64,000 bases of DNA from Robiginitomaculum sp. (GCA_030949705.1 JAUZSF010000017.1:62001-126000), one strand, 5' to 3'; positions 44,848-54,629 are shown, numbered from the stretch's first letter. Program-made: numbers and translations. Notes: generated from the sequence alone by a model not told the origin.

Positions 44848-45861
44848 ATGACAACCACAAGCCGTGAAATCCAATTAGCCAGTCGCCCGATCGGCATGCC
44901 CAAGCCAGAAAACTTTAAACTGGCAAGCGTCGAGCTGCCGGAGCCGGGTGCCGGCGAAGTGCTGGTCAAAAATCTGTGGATGTCTGTGGATCCCTATATG
45001 CGCGGACGCATGATCGACCGCAAAAGCTATGTGCCACCGTTCCAGATTGGCCAGGCACTGGAAGGCCATGCGGTTGGTAAAGTGACCGTCTCGAACAATC
45101 CGGACTTCGCCGAAGGTGATCTGGTCCTCTCGATGAATGGCTGGCGCGAGGCATTTGTCTCCGATGGCAAGGGTCTGCAAAAGCTGGAAACCTTTGGCCT
45201 GCCTGAACAGGCGTTTCTGGGCGTGGCGGGCATGCCGGGCCTGACCGCCTATGCCGGTCTGTTGCGCATATTGGAGCCCAAAGAAGGCGAAACCATCTTT
45301 GTCTCCGGGGCCGCCGGGGCCGTTGGCTCGCTGGTTTGCCAGATCGCCAAGATCAAGGGCTGTGCGGTGGTTGGCTCGGTTGGCTCCAAGGAAAAGGGTG
45401 ACTGGCTGAAATCTTTGGGCGTGGATGAGGTCATTCTTTATAAGGAACACCCGAACCAGCAATCCTTGATGAAAGCGCTAAAAACCGCTGCGCCCAAGGG
45501 CGTGGACATGTATTTTGAAAATGTTGGCGGCGATCATCTGGTGGCGGCGCTGGACGCCATGCGCGATTTTGGCCGTATTGCTGTTTGCGGCATGATTTCG
45601 GGTTATAATGATACCGAACCAAAACCCGGCCCGTGGAACCTGTTCAATATCATTGGCAAGCGCCTGAGGGTTCAAGGCTTTATCGTATCGGATCATCAGG
45701 ACATGTTGGGCGATTTTGTTCGCGATCTGGCCGAGTGGGTGCCCGCTGGCAAAGTACAATGGCAGGAAACCGTGGAAGAAGGCATTGAAAATGCCCCAGC
45801 GGCATTTTTGAAACTCTTTACCGGGGGTAATACCGGAAAAATGCTGGTCAAATTGAGCTAG
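44848..45861 (+). CDS. Zinc-independent MDR family NADP-dependent oxidoreductase
   Basis: 337 residues from the ATG at 44848 (AAGGA upstream). A medium-chain reductase of the leukotriene B4 12-hydroxydehydrogenase / CurA type: SVDPYMRGRM, GMPGLTAYAGLL, the NADP loop SGAAGAVGSLVCQIAK, and YFENVGGDHLVAAL. It reduces enone or alkenal double bonds with NADPH. No zinc-binding cysteines are present. The thioesterase gene begins 4 bases after the stop. Confidence 0.9.
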   Translation: MTTTSREIQLASRPIGMPKPENFKLASVELPEPGAGEVLVKNLWMSVDPYMRGRMIDRKSYVPPFQIGQALEGHAVGKVTVSNNPDFAEGDLVLSMNGWREAFVSDGKGLQKLETFGLPEQAFLGVAGMPGLTAYAGLLRILEPKEGETIFVSGAAGAVGSLVCQIAKIKGCAVVGSVGSKEKGDWLKSLGVDEVILYKEHPNQQSLMKALKTAAPKGVDMYFENVGGDHLVAALDAMRDFGRIAVCGMISGYNDTEPKPGPWNLFNIIGKRLRVQGFIVSDHQDMLGDFVRDLAEWVPAGKVQWQETVEEGIENAPAAFLKLFTGGNTGKMLVKLS

Positions 45862-45865
45862 GCTC

Positions 45866-46309
45866 ATGCGCGGCTTTTCCAAATTGACCATGGATAAAAC
45901 CTCGCTGGAGGCCGCCAATGCCGTAGGCCGGGAAACCTTTCCCGGCCATATGGGCATTCAATTTACCAATCTGGATCCGGCATGTGTTGAGGCCGAATTT
46001 GAAATCACCAATGCCCATATGGCCCCCAACGGGTTCTTGCATGGGGCTTCGGTGGTGGCGCTGGCCGATACCATTGCCGGCTTTGCCAATGTGTTGAACC
46101 TGCCCGAAGGGGCCGGTGGCTTCACCACCATAGAGCTGAAAACCAATTATCTTGGCACGGCGCGCAGTGGCATTATCCAGGGAGTGGGTACACCGGTGCA
46201 TCTGGGCCATTCCACACAAGTGTGGGATGTCAAGGTCTCCCGCGCCAGCGATGACAAGGCCATCGCCATGTTTCGCTGCACCAACATGATTTTGTGGCCT
46301 AAAGAATAA
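45866..46309 (+). CDS. PaaI-type hotdog thioesterase
   Basis: 147 residues. A hotdog-fold domain with NAHMAPNGFLHGASVVALADTIAGFA (the HG motif) and FTTIELKTNYLGTAR. It hydrolyses acyl-CoA, commonly aryl or short acyl groups. Together with the upstream reductase it forms a two-gene operon, possibly detoxifying or processing an unsaturated acyl-CoA; inferred. Confidence 0.87.
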   Translation: MRGFSKLTMDKTSLEAANAVGRETFPGHMGIQFTNLDPACVEAEFEITNAHMAPNGFLHGASVVALADTIAGFANVLNLPEGAGGFTTIELKTNYLGTARSGIIQGVGTPVHLGHSTQVWDVKVSRASDDKAIAMFRCTNMILWPKE

Positions 46310-46320
46310 CCTATCCGGCT

Positions 46321-47691
46321 TTATTCGGCGGCAGCAACTCGGTCCCTTTGTGCCTTGATTTGCTCGGCCAGCAAGAACGCCAGTTCCAGCGCCTGTTCAC
46401 CGTTCAGGCGCGGATCGCAATGGGTGTGATAGCGCGAGGAGAGATCATCTTCGGTAATCTCGTTTGCCCCGCCAATACATTCGGTGACATCACGGCCGGT
46501 CATTTCAAAATGCACACCGCCCGGCCAGGCGTTTTCACTGCGCAGCACTTCCATAAACTCGCTGACCTCGGCCAGAATGGCACTGACGGGGCGGGTTTTG
46601 AAACCATTGCCGGTCTTTTTGGTATTGCCGTGCATGGGATCGCATGACCAGACCACCACGCGGCCATCGCCTTCGACGGCGCGAACCAGCGCGGGCAGAT
46701 GCTGTTCCACCTTGCCGGCACCAAACCGGTTGATCAGGACAATGCGGCCCGGCTCGTTCTGCGGGTTCAGGGCATCCAGCAATTGCAACAATTCATCGGG
46801 TTGCATGGTAGGACCACATTTAATGCCGATGGGGTTTTTAATGCCCCGACAAAATTCCACATGGGCACCATCGACCTGGCGGGTACGATCCCCGATCCAC
46901 AACAGGTGTGCGGACGTATCGTACCAGTCCCCCGAGGTGCTATCCACGCGGGTCATGGCCTGTTCATAGCCCAGTAACAGCGCTTCATGAGAGGTATAAA
47001 AGCTGGTACCGGCCAGTTGCGGCGCACTTTCGGCAGTAATCCCACAGGCATCCATAAATTCCAGGGTCTCACTGATCTTGTCGGCAATATGGCGATAGCG
47101 CGCGCCCGCCGGACTGCGCTTTACAAAGCCCAGCGTCCATTGGTGCACATTGCCCAAATGGGCATAGCCACCGGTGGCAAAGGCCCTGAGCAGGTTTAAC
47201 GTGGAGGCGGACTGGTTATAGGCCCGCATCAGGCGTTCCGGGTCCGGCATGCGCCCTTCAGGGGTAAATTCCATGGCATTGATATTATCGCCCCGATAAC
47301 TGGGCAGAGTTACCCCGTCACGGGTTTCCACGGGCGAGGAACGCGGCTTGGCAAATTGCCCCGCAATACGGCCCAGTTTGACCACCGGGCGCCCACCGGC
47401 AAAGGTCAGTACCACCGCCATCTGCATCAGCACACGAAACATATCGCGCACCCCATCGGCAGAAAACTCCTTGAAGCTTTCGGCGCAATCGCCCCCCTGC
47501 AACACAAAGGCCCGGCCTTTGGCGGCTTCGGCCAGTTCGCTTTTCAGCGCCCGGGCTTCACCGGCAAACACCAAGGGGGCAGCCTGGCAAAGACGCTCTT
47601 CTACCGCGGCCAGCGCTGCTGGATCGGGATAGTCCTGGGGAATGTGCATAGCGGGCTTTGTGCGCCAGCTGGATGGGGACCATTTGGTCAT
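46321..47691 (-). CDS. 3-deoxy-7-phosphoheptulonate synthase, class II
   Basis: 456 residues. The plant-type (AroA-II) DAHP synthase condenses PEP and erythrose-4-phosphate, the first step of the shikimate pathway. Motifs: [81 protein letters not shown] and [16 protein letters not shown]. This class is standard in Alphaproteobacteria. AGGTG precedes the ATG. Stand-alone gene. Confidence 0.94.
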   Translation of the reverse strand: MTKWSPSSWRTKPAMHIPQDYPDPAALAAVEERLCQAAPLVFAGEARALKSELAEAAKGRAFVLQGGDCAESFKEFSADGVRDMFRVLMQMAVVLTFAGGRPVVKLGRIAGQFAKPRSSPVETRDGVTLPSYRGDNINAMEFTPEGRMPDPERLMRAYNQSASTLNLLRAFATGGYAHLGNVHQWTLGFVKRSPAGARYRHIADKISETLEFMDACGITAESAPQLAGTSFYTSHEALLLGYEQAMTRVDSTSGDWYDTSAHLLWIGDRTRQVDGAHVEFCRGIKNPIGIKCGPTMQPDELLQLLDALNPQNEPGRIVLINRFGAGKVEQHLPALVRAVEGDGRVVVWSCDPMHGNTKKTGNGFKTRPVSAILAEVSEFMEVLRSENAWPGGVHFEMTGRDVTECIGGANEITEDDLSSRYHTHCDPRLNGEQALELAFLLAEQIKAQRDRVAAAE

Positions 47692-47874
47692 AAGAACACC
47701 TGTTACTATCTGGGGGTCTGCCCCTTAGGCTGCGCTCTATACGATAAAGCGCGCACGGCGCAAATAAGAAGCGACAGCCAAAATGCCTTTTTTTAAACAC
47801 CTTGCATAAAAAATGGAGGGTTTTGCGCCCTGGTGGCGTCCTCTCAGTATAGCAAACACTGAAAGAGGGAAATT

Positions 47875-48402
47875 ATGCGTAATTTAATTATCAAACCAGT
47901 GCTGGGTGTTGCTCTGGCAGTTGCCGGCATGACGCCTGCATTTGCAGAGCCTTATTATGCCGCCAGCCAGTCATTGCAGGACCTTCGTCCGCAAAATGAC
48001 ATGGCCGCCAAAGCCTATATGAGATTTTCGCTGGGTGGCAAAAGACTTACCCCCCGTGAGCGTTTTCGCTCTGGCCTGAAACTGCAAATGCGTAATGTTC
48101 TGCAATCGCAAAATCTGCAAGACAGCCGCTTTGTATATCCCGGTGGTGACATCAATCTGTTGGACCTGTCCATGGGTGGACAGGGATTTTCATCTCTGAA
48201 GCTGAATGGCGTTCCGCTGCAACAGGCCGCTTATACGCTGAATGCCGATGAAGAAGGCAATAATGGCGGCTACAAGCGCGGCATGCGCAGTGGCCTGGTC
48301 ATTGCCGGTGCTGTCATCATTGCAATCGGTGTGGCCGCTGCCGCCGCCGGTGGCAGCGACAGTGAGAATAATCACAACGACCGTAATAACGATAATCATT
48401 AA
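47875..48402 (+). CDS. Small exported protein with a C-terminal membrane segment and polar tail
   Basis: 175 residues. A signal peptide ends in PAFA. The middle has a Gln/Leu-rich region with FSLGGKRLTPRERF. Near the C-terminus GLVIAGAVIIAIGVAAAAAGG is a hydrophobic segment, and the last 17 residues are Asp/Asn/His/Ser-rich. An AGAGGG lies before the ATG. No family recognised. The end resembles a membrane anchor or sorting tail, and the polar Asn/His tail could bind metal. A GGGGCCTG...CAGGCCCC hairpin follows at 48419-48448, without a T-run. Confidence 0.65.
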   Translation: MRNLIIKPVLGVALAVAGMTPAFAEPYYAASQSLQDLRPQNDMAAKAYMRFSLGGKRLTPRERFRSGLKLQMRNVLQSQNLQDSRFVYPGGDINLLDLSMGGQGFSSLKLNGVPLQQAAYTLNADEEGNNGGYKRGMRSGLVIAGAVIIAIGVAAAAAGGSDSENNHNDRNNDNH

Positions 48403-48439
48403 CTCCCCCCCAAGCCCCGGGGCCTGGACGGTAAAAGGT

Positions 48440-49336
48440 TCAGGCCCCACCCCCTCTCCTAATGTGCACCAACAGCCCATCCAACAAGGGCGCGGCGAAG
48501 CCCTTGCCCTGCTCGGGATAATGATAGGGCTCGATCAATTCCACTTCCATAATTACCGGTTGGTTCTGGGCATCGCGAACCAGATCAATGCGCGCATAGA
48601 GCGGCAATTGTGGCAAGGCCGCGATGGCCGCCTCGGCAACGGTGTGCTCGGACGCATCAGGCTGGTGATCAATTTCCCGGCCGCCATAGCCTGATTGTAC
48701 ACGATAATCGCCATCACCCGGGATTTTACGCGCAGCATGGCTGAACCGGCCATTGTAATAGAGCATGGAAATTTCGCCATATCTGGCAATACCAGGCAAA
48801 AACGGCTGTATAAAACAGGCCTCCGGCGGCAAGTCTTTAAGAGTCGGCAAAACCTCTCCACGTTTTAAGCGCGCCTGGCGCCAGGCATTGGCCCCGATGC
48901 GTGGCTTGATAACGATTTCATCAGCTTGTAGCGCCTCAAAGGCGGGCAAAATGGCTTCTGCGTCCGCCGCATCAGCCCAGACGGTAGGGATGGACGGCAC
49001 GCCCTTTTTTGCCAGATCGGCCAGATAGACCTTGTCTAGATTCCATTGCATCAGGGCCAGCGGATTAAGCAAGGCGGTATGGGCATCGATCTGGGCCAGG
49101 GTTTTAAAGAACCGGTCGCGCTTTTGCGGATAATCCCAGGTGGTGCCCACCAGCGCCGCCTCATACTCCCCCCAGTGAATCGCCGGATCATCCCAGATCA
49201 CCTCATCAAGGCGTATATCCCGCTGGCTCGCCGCATGGTGCAGCGCCGCCATTTGCAAATCATGCTCACGCCCTTCCGGCCCGCGACCCGGCTGTCCCGG
49301 GCGCAGTTCTGCACAGGTAAGAAAGGCAATACGCAT
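48440..49336 (-). CDS. ATP-grasp domain protein (RimK/glutathione synthetase-like)
   Basis: 298 residues from the ATG at 49336. Motifs of an ATP-grasp ligase: WDYPQKRDRF, NPLALMQWNLDKVYL, IVIKPRIGANAWRQ, CFIQPFLPG and IMEVELIEPYHY, which carries the Mg-binding Glu pair. Such proteins form amide bonds using ATP. It begins 10 bases after glutathione reductase, as the last gene of the glmU operon, which hints at thiol or amino-acid ligation. Substrate unknown. Confidence 0.82.
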   Translation of the reverse strand: MRIAFLTCAELRPGQPGRGPEGREHDLQMAALHHAASQRDIRLDEVIWDDPAIHWGEYEAALVGTTWDYPQKRDRFFKTLAQIDAHTALLNPLALMQWNLDKVYLADLAKKGVPSIPTVWADAADAEAILPAFEALQADEIVIKPRIGANAWRQARLKRGEVLPTLKDLPPEACFIQPFLPGIARYGEISMLYYNGRFSHAARKIPGDGDYRVQSGYGGREIDHQPDASEHTVAEAAIAALPQLPLYARIDLVRDAQNQPVIMEVELIEPYHYPEQGKGFAAPLLDGLLVHIRRGGGA

Positions 49337-49346
49337 GTGAAATTCC

Positions 49347-50741
49347 CTAAACCGCTTCGCCGTCTTCCAGCGGGTCTGGCACGAATTTTTCACGCATCAA
49401 TACCAGCTCTTCGGCCGCCGTGGGGTGCACGGCACAGGTTTCATCCCATTCAGCCTTGGTCAGACCGGCCTTGACCGCAATGGCCGCCACCTGAATAATT
49501 TCCGGCGCGGCATCGGATACCAGATGCACCCCCACTACCACCTGATCACTGGTACGCACCACCAGTTTCATCAAATACTGTTCCTGTGAACCGGAAATGG
49601 TGTGGCGCATGGGCCGAAAGCTGGATTTGTAAATATCCACTTCGCCATATTCTTCGCGGGCTTCATGCTCGCTCAGGCCGACCGAGCCAACCGGAGGCTG
49701 GGTAAAGACGGCGCTGGCCACGTCCTTGTGATCAAAGGCATGTCGACGATCCCCGAATTCGCTGTCGGCAAAGGCCGCCCCTTCGCGAATGGCCACGGGG
49801 GTAAGCGCGATCCGGTCGGTGACATCACCCACCGCAAAAATGCCGGGCACATTGGTCTGGCCAAATTCGTCTACCATAATGGCCCCGGCCGCATCGGTAT
49901 TGACCCCGGCGGTTTCCAGACCCAGACCTTCGGTCGCCGGCACCCGGCCAATGGCCATCATTACCTGGTCACAATCGATATTCACACCGGTATCCAGTGC
50001 CACACAGAGACCATTATCGGTCTTTTTCACGGCCTCAATATTGGCATGGGTGATCACCCGCACGCCCTGGCGGATCAATTCATTATGGACATGGGTGCGC
50101 ACATCGTCATCAAAACCGCGCAACACCAGATCGCGCCGGTATATCAGGCAAACCCTGGCCCCCAGACCAGCAAAGATAGAGGCAAATTCACAGGCAATAT
50201 AACCGCCGCCATTGATAACAATATGGCCCGGCAATTTGGCCAGATGAAAGGCCTCGTTCGAGGTAATGGTGTGTTCTTCGCCCTCAAAGCCCAACAGGCG
50301 CGGCGTGCCGCCCGTGGCGATGAGGATTTTGCCGCATTTAAACACCCGCCCGGATTGAACCAGCCGCACCGTATCGGGGCCGGTAATTTCGGCACGTTCT
50401 TCCAGCATTTGCACCCCGGCATTGCGCAAATTGCGCCGGTAAATGCCCGACAAGCGATCAATTTCCACATCCTTGGCGGCAATCAGGCTGGACCAGTCAA
50501 AACGGATATTATCGGCGCTCCAGCCATACCCTCTGGCCTCGTTAAAACCTTGGCCATAGGCGCTGGCATACACCAGAAACTTTTTGGGCACACAGCCACG
50601 AATGACACAGGTGCCGCCAATGCGATATTCCTCGGCAATGGCGACCTTGGCCCCATATTGGGCACTCATCCGCGCCGCCCGAACCCCGCCGGATCCTGCG
50701 CCAATCACAAAGAGATCCACCACTTCTTGGTCGTCGGTCAT
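49347..50741 (-). CDS. gor: Glutathione-disulfide reductase
   Basis: 464 residues. An FAD-dependent disulfide reductase with VIGAGSGGVRAARM, the redox pair in GGTCVIRGC (C45, C50), the NADP-binding INGGGYIACEFASI, IYRRDLVLRGFD and GDVTDRIALTPVAIREG. The C-terminal AVHPTAAEEL holds the catalytic His. The RGC spacing and the basic residues after the NADP loop favour glutathione reductase over lipoamide dehydrogenase. It is 3 bases after rpiA. Confidence 0.94.
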   Translation of the reverse strand: MTDDQEVVDLFVIGAGSGGVRAARMSAQYGAKVAIAEEYRIGGTCVIRGCVPKKFLVYASAYGQGFNEARGYGWSADNIRFDWSSLIAAKDVEIDRLSGIYRRNLRNAGVQMLEERAEITGPDTVRLVQSGRVFKCGKILIATGGTPRLLGFEGEEHTITSNEAFHLAKLPGHIVINGGGYIACEFASIFAGLGARVCLIYRRDLVLRGFDDDVRTHVHNELIRQGVRVITHANIEAVKKTDNGLCVALDTGVNIDCDQVMMAIGRVPATEGLGLETAGVNTDAAGAIMVDEFGQTNVPGIFAVGDVTDRIALTPVAIREGAAFADSEFGDRRHAFDHKDVASAVFTQPPVGSVGLSEHEAREEYGEVDIYKSSFRPMRHTISGSQEQYLMKLVVRTSDQVVVGVHLVSDAAPEIIQVAAIAVKAGLTKAEWDETCAVHPTAAEELVLMREKFVPDPLEDGEAV

Positions 50742-50744
50742 GGG

Positions 50745-51446
50745 CTAATGCTCCAGTATTGCGGCGCCGTGTTCATTACCAATAATGACCACCCGTGCCA
50801 GATCAATAAAAAGGCCATGTTCGACCACACCCGGCACCGCACAAAGCCGCGCCGCAGTTTTTACCGGATCGGGAATGGCTACACAGGCGCAATCCAGTAT
50901 GTAATGCCCGCCATCGGTGATAAAAGGCGTATTGCTGTTCTTGTGTTGCCGAAGCTGTACATCGGGACGGCTGGAACCGGCCTGACAAAGAGCATCAAAG
51001 ACTTTTTTGGCGGTAATGGAAAAACCAAACCGGTCTACCTCCACTGGCAGGGGATAGGCCCCCAGCGTTTTGACCATCTTGCTTTCATCGGCGATCACCA
51101 CCATCAGATCCGAGGCGTTGGCGATGATTTTTTCGCGCAGGAGACGCCCGCCCCCCCCCTTGATCAAGGCAAAGTCCGGGCCGATCTCATCGGCACCATC
51201 CACGGTTACATCGATCCGGTCTGCGTGCTCTATGCTCAACAACTCAATGCCCGCTTCACGCGCCGCCTCGGCGGTCTGTTCCGACGTGGGAACCCCCTGC
51301 ACTTTCAGACCGGCGGCCACACGGATGCCCAGAAGTTCAATAAATATTTCAGCAGTAGAGCCAGAGCCAAGCCCCAGGATCATGCCATCGCTGACATAAT
51401 CCAGCGCCGCCCGCGCGGCATGGGTTTTGGGATTGTCATCAGTCAT
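50745..51446 (-). CDS. rpiA: Ribose-5-phosphate isomerase A
   Basis: 233 residues. It interconverts ribose-5- and ribulose-5-phosphate. Motifs GLGSGSTAEIF, VDGADEIGPDFALIKGGGGRLLREKI and the C-terminal VVEHGLFIDLA are all present. The start overlaps glmU by 4 bases. Confidence 0.96.
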   Translation of the reverse strand: MTDDNPKTHAARAALDYVSDGMILGLGSGSTAEIFIELLGIRVAAGLKVQGVPTSEQTAEAAREAGIELLSIEHADRIDVTVDGADEIGPDFALIKGGGGRLLREKIIANASDLMVVIADESKMVKTLGAYPLPVEVDRFGFSITAKKVFDALCQAGSSRPDVQLRQHKNSNTPFITDGGHYILDCACVAIPDPVKTAARLCAVPGVVEHGLFIDLARVVIIGNEHGAAILEH

Positions 51447-52786
51447 TTACGTTTTTTCCTGTTGCGAAAGCTTTCGGCCCAGCCTTCGATATTGCGTTGT
51501 CGTCCCCGTGCCACGGCCAAAGCATCATCGGGCACATTACGGGTGATCACACTGCCCGAGCCGGTCACCGCCCCCGCCCCCACCGTAACCGGGGCCACCA
51601 GCGAGGCATTCGAGCCGATAAACGCCCCGGCCTTTATGGTGGTTACATACTTGTCAAAGCCATCATAATTACAGGTAATGGTGCCGGCCCCGATGTTGAC
51701 ATCGGCGCCAATCAGGGCATCGCCAATATAGGAAAGATGGCTGATTTTCGCCCCATCGCCAATCTTGGCCTTCTTGGTTTCAACAAAATTGCCAATCTTG
51801 GCATGGGCGCTGATTTCGGTGCCTGGACGCAGACGGGAAAATGGCCCGATGGAAACCTGTTCCTCGGCCTGGACCCCCTCTATATGGGAAAAGCTGTGCA
51901 CATGGGTGCCCGCCCCCAGGGATACCCCGGGGCCAAACACCACATAGGGGTCGATCACACAGTCCGGGCCTATCTGGGTATCCCAACTGGCATGGACCGT
52001 ATCCGGGGCCGCCATGCGCACCCCCTCGTCCAGCCATTTGGCGCGCATACGCGCCTGAAACAGGGCTTCGGCTGTGACCAGTTCGCGTTGGGAATTGACC
52101 CCCATCACTTCGTCTTCCGGGGCGGTGACCACCACCACTTTCAGTCCTCGCCCCCGGGCCAGGCCAACAACATCCGTCAGATAGTATTCGCCATTGACAT
52201 TATCATTGGTTACTTCGCCCAACAGTGAAAAGAGCAAATCGGCCGAAGCCGCCATAACGCCAGAATTACAAAGGGTAATGGTCTTTTCCTGCGGATTGGC
52301 GTCTTTTGCCTCAACAATGCGATCCAATGTGCCATCTTCACGCAGAACCAGACGCCCATAGGCCGTGGGATCGGCGGATTCAAAGCCCAGCACCACCACC
52401 GCCGCCTTCTGATCATCCAGCGCCGCAAACACCCGATCGATGGTTGAAGGCTGGATCAGGGGGGTATCGCCATAAAGCGTTACCACATTACCTTCAAAAC
52501 CTTCCAAGACCCCGGCGGCCATGCGCACCGCATCCCCCGTGCCCCGGGGTGGGTCCTGAACCATCACCGCGCCACCGCCCAGCTCGCTGGCGGCCAGTTT
52601 TCCCACCGGATCGGTTTTCTTGCTGACCACCGCGCAAATCAAGGCTGCATCCACCGCGCGCGCCAGCCCTACTGCCCAGGAAAACATCGGTCGCCCCCCC
52701 ACCGGGTGCAAAACTTTGGGCATTGAGCATTTCATCCGCGTGCCATGACCGGCCGCCAGGATGACAGCCGCGCGTAATTGGGGCAT
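51443..52786 (-). CDS. glmU: Bifunctional GlmU: GlcN-1-P acetyltransferase / UDP-GlcNAc pyrophosphorylase
   Basis: 447 residues from the ATG at 52786 (TGAGG upstream). The N-terminal uridylyltransferase has LAAGHGTRMKCSMPKVLHPV, LYGDTPLI and NGEYYLTD. The C-terminal left-handed beta-helix (hexapeptide repeats from about residue 250) has NFVETKKAKIGDGAKISHLSYIGD and GTITCNYDGFDK. It makes UDP-GlcNAc for peptidoglycan and LPS. First gene of the glmU-rpiA-gor-ATP-grasp operon, divergent from gph. An alternative start 12 bases upstream is less well placed. Confidence 0.96.
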   Translation of the reverse strand: MPQLRAAVILAAGHGTRMKCSMPKVLHPVGGRPMFSWAVGLARAVDAALICAVVSKKTDPVGKLAASELGGGAVMVQDPPRGTGDAVRMAAGVLEGFEGNVVTLYGDTPLIQPSTIDRVFAALDDQKAAVVVLGFESADPTAYGRLVLREDGTLDRIVEAKDANPQEKTITLCNSGVMAASADLLFSLLGEVTNDNVNGEYYLTDVVGLARGRGLKVVVVTAPEDEVMGVNSQRELVTAEALFQARMRAKWLDEGVRMAAPDTVHASWDTQIGPDCVIDPYVVFGPGVSLGAGTHVHSFSHIEGVQAEEQVSIGPFSRLRPGTEISAHAKIGNFVETKKAKIGDGAKISHLSYIGDALIGADVNIGAGTITCNYDGFDKYVTTIKAGAFIGSNASLVAPVTVGAGAVTGSGSVITRNVPDDALAVARGRQRNIEGWAESFRNRKKRK

Positions 52787-52874
52787 AGAACACCTCATAG
52801 AGAATCGTCATTGTACGCCTCTATGTAGCGCGTCAATATGATCTCGTCATCATTGCACCGACCAGGAGAACCAT

Positions 52875-53570
52875 ATGCCCCTTAACGGGTACACGATTGT
52901 TTTTGACCTTGATGGCACGCTGGTTGATACCGCGCCGGATCTGGTGCGTGCTTTGAATGTCTGTATGCAAGGTTCCGGCGTTGATCCGATCAGCACCCCC
53001 GAGGTGCGCAATCTGGTTGGCCAGGGGGCCCGCGCCCTGATCGAACGGGCCTTTGCCTTTGGTGGCATCACCCCGGACCCAGCCGATGTGGATGCGCGAC
53101 TGGTACATTTTCTGGAAGATTACAGCGCCAACATTGCCGAAGTCAGCACCGTATTTGACGGTGCCATAGCGTGCATGGACGCGCTGAAACAGGCCGGCGC
53201 GCGCCTGAGCATATGTACCAACAAGCCCGAAATGCTGACCCACAAGCTGTTGGATGCCTTTGCCCTTACCCCGCATTTTGATGCCATTGTCTGTCCGGAA
53301 AATGTCAGCGCCAAAAAGCCGGACGCCGCCCACATGCTGGCCGCCATCACCCCGCTTAGCCCTAAAAAGGCCCTCATGGTTGGTGACAGCATCGCCGATC
53401 TGGGCAGTGCCCGCGCCGCCGGGATACCCGCCATTTTAATGAGCCATGGCTATAGCACCCCACCAGCAGCCGAACTGGGGGCGGATCTGGTACTGGATCA
53501 TTTTTCCGCCCTGAATGACGCGGTCTACCACTTGTTTGGTGTTCGCCCCAACCCACAGGAAACCTTATGA
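52875..53570 (+). CDS. gph: Phosphoglycolate phosphatase (HAD superfamily)
   Basis: 231 residues. HAD motif I is FDLDGTLVDT, motif II ICTNKPE, motif III KKPDAAHM and motif IV MVGDSIADLG. It dephosphorylates 2-phosphoglycolate from DNA repair. Divergent from glmU, a common alphaproteobacterial arrangement. It overlaps the GST gene by 4 bases. Confidence 0.9.
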   Translation: MPLNGYTIVFDLDGTLVDTAPDLVRALNVCMQGSGVDPISTPEVRNLVGQGARALIERAFAFGGITPDPADVDARLVHFLEDYSANIAEVSTVFDGAIACMDALKQAGARLSICTNKPEMLTHKLLDAFALTPHFDAIVCPENVSAKKPDAAHMLAAITPLSPKKALMVGDSIADLGSARAAGIPAILMSHGYSTPPAAELGADLVLDHFSALNDAVYHLFGVRPNPQETL

Positions 53571-54238
53571 TTATTGTTCACCATCTGGAAAATTCCCGCT
53601 CGCAACGCATTTTATGGATGCTGGAGGAAATGGGACTGGATTATGAAATCAAGCATTACAAGCGCGATCCGGAAACCATGCTGGCGCCACCAGCGCTAAA
53701 GGCCGTTCACCCGCTGGGCAAATCTCCGGTAATTACCGATGACGGCAAGGTGATTGCCGAAACCGGGGCGATTATTGAATACCTGGCCGAAAAAACCGGC
53801 AAGATGGCCCCGCCAACCGGCACAGACGAATATTTGCGCTATCGTTATTGGCTGCACTTTGGTGAAGGCTCGGCCATGTCGCCGCTATTGCTGAAACTGG
53901 TATTTGATATTTTGCCGACCAAACCCATGCCGTTTTTTGTGCGCCCGATCGCCAAGGGCATTTCCAAAGGGACCTTGAAAAACTTCGTTACCCCGCAAAT
54001 CGAGGCCCATCTTGATTATATGGAAGCCGAATTGGACAAAAACACCTGGTTCGTTGGCGAAGAGATGACCGGTGCCGACATTATGATGAGCTTTCCGCTG
54101 GAGGCCATTGCCGGCCGCGGTGGCCTGGGCAAAAAACGAAAAAACCTCAAAGCCTTTCTAAAACGCATACACGCTTTGCCAGCCTATAAACGCGCCCTGG
54201 AAAAAGGCGGTGAATACACCATCGTCAGCGGCTCTTGA
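53567..54238 (+). CDS. Glutathione S-transferase
   Basis: 223 residues. A thioredoxin-like N-terminal domain (VHHLENSRSQRILWMLEEMG, the ESGAI-type loop as AETGAIIEYLAE) and a helical C-terminal domain (GEEMTGADIMMSFPLEAI). The SRSQRI start carries the catalytic Ser/Arg region. It conjugates or reduces using glutathione. Co-translated with gph. A terminator follows. Confidence 0.9.
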   Translation: MIIVHHLENSRSQRILWMLEEMGLDYEIKHYKRDPETMLAPPALKAVHPLGKSPVITDDGKVIAETGAIIEYLAEKTGKMAPPTGTDEYLRYRYWLHFGEGSAMSPLLLKLVFDILPTKPMPFFVRPIAKGISKGTLKNFVTPQIEAHLDYMEAELDKNTWFVGEEMTGADIMMSFPLEAIAGRGGLGKKRKNLKAFLKRIHALPAYKRALEKGGEYTIVSGS

Positions 54239-54274
54239 GGCAAACGACCAAGAACAAATGGTTTTTCCAGCACC

Positions 54275-54303
54275 AAAAGCCCCGGAAAATTCCGGGGCTT
54301 TTT
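54275..54303 (+). terminator. Rho-independent terminator after gph-GST
   Basis: AAAGCCCCGGAA / TTCCGGGGCTTT, a nearly perfect 12-bp stem ending in TTTTT. The A-run on its left also lets it serve the convergent small gene. Confidence 0.9.
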
Positions 54304-54350
54304 AATGCGTCTGTCTTATCCGCGCGAACGCGAAAAATCCTTAAACGGTA

Positions 54351-54545
54351 TTAGGCCGCCTTGCGGTGGCGCGGCAGACCATTGACCATGTCGGAACGTA
54401 CATCCGTACGGGCCGAGCGCATGGCCGCAACAAAGCTGGCGCCAACCAGCGCAACATCGACATCATAGCCACGATCGCGCCAATAATCCTCGATCTTTGC
54501 CTTGATACGACGTGCACCATCGTCTGTGCAGTAGTCACCTGACAT
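54351..54545 (-). CDS. Small conserved alphaproteobacterial protein
   Basis: 64 residues. CTDDGARRIKAKIEDYWRDRGYDVDV and VGASFVAAMRSARTDVRSDMVNGLP look like a short family I have seen in alphaproteobacterial genomes, but I know no function for it. Basic, soluble, no signal. An AGGAG lies just upstream of the ATG, and a good promoter is at 54602-54629, so it is probably a real, expressed gene. Confidence 0.78.
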   Translation of the reverse strand: MSGDYCTDDGARRIKAKIEDYWRDRGYDVDVALVGASFVAAMRSARTDVRSDMVNGLPRHRKAA

Positions 54546-54601
54546 TATCTTAACTCCTCGTCCACGGGTCTTGGCCCGCTTTATTTAATATTCCTGATAT
54601 A

Positions 54602-54629
54602 AATTTAGCCTATAAAACCATAACGTCAA
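54602..54629 (-). promoter_or_regulatory. Promoter of the 64-residue protein gene
   Basis: On the minus strand TTGACG, a 16-base spacer and TAAATT, about 57 bases upstream of the start codon at 54545. Confidence 0.6.

Noticed and set aside
48419-48448. Terminator after the exported protein gene
   Set aside because: A good stem but no T-run, so not listed as a terminator.
49602-51668. 688-codon open frame on the + strand
   Set aside because: It runs antisense to gor and rpiA, both of which have all family motifs. The predicted protein has no coherent domain.
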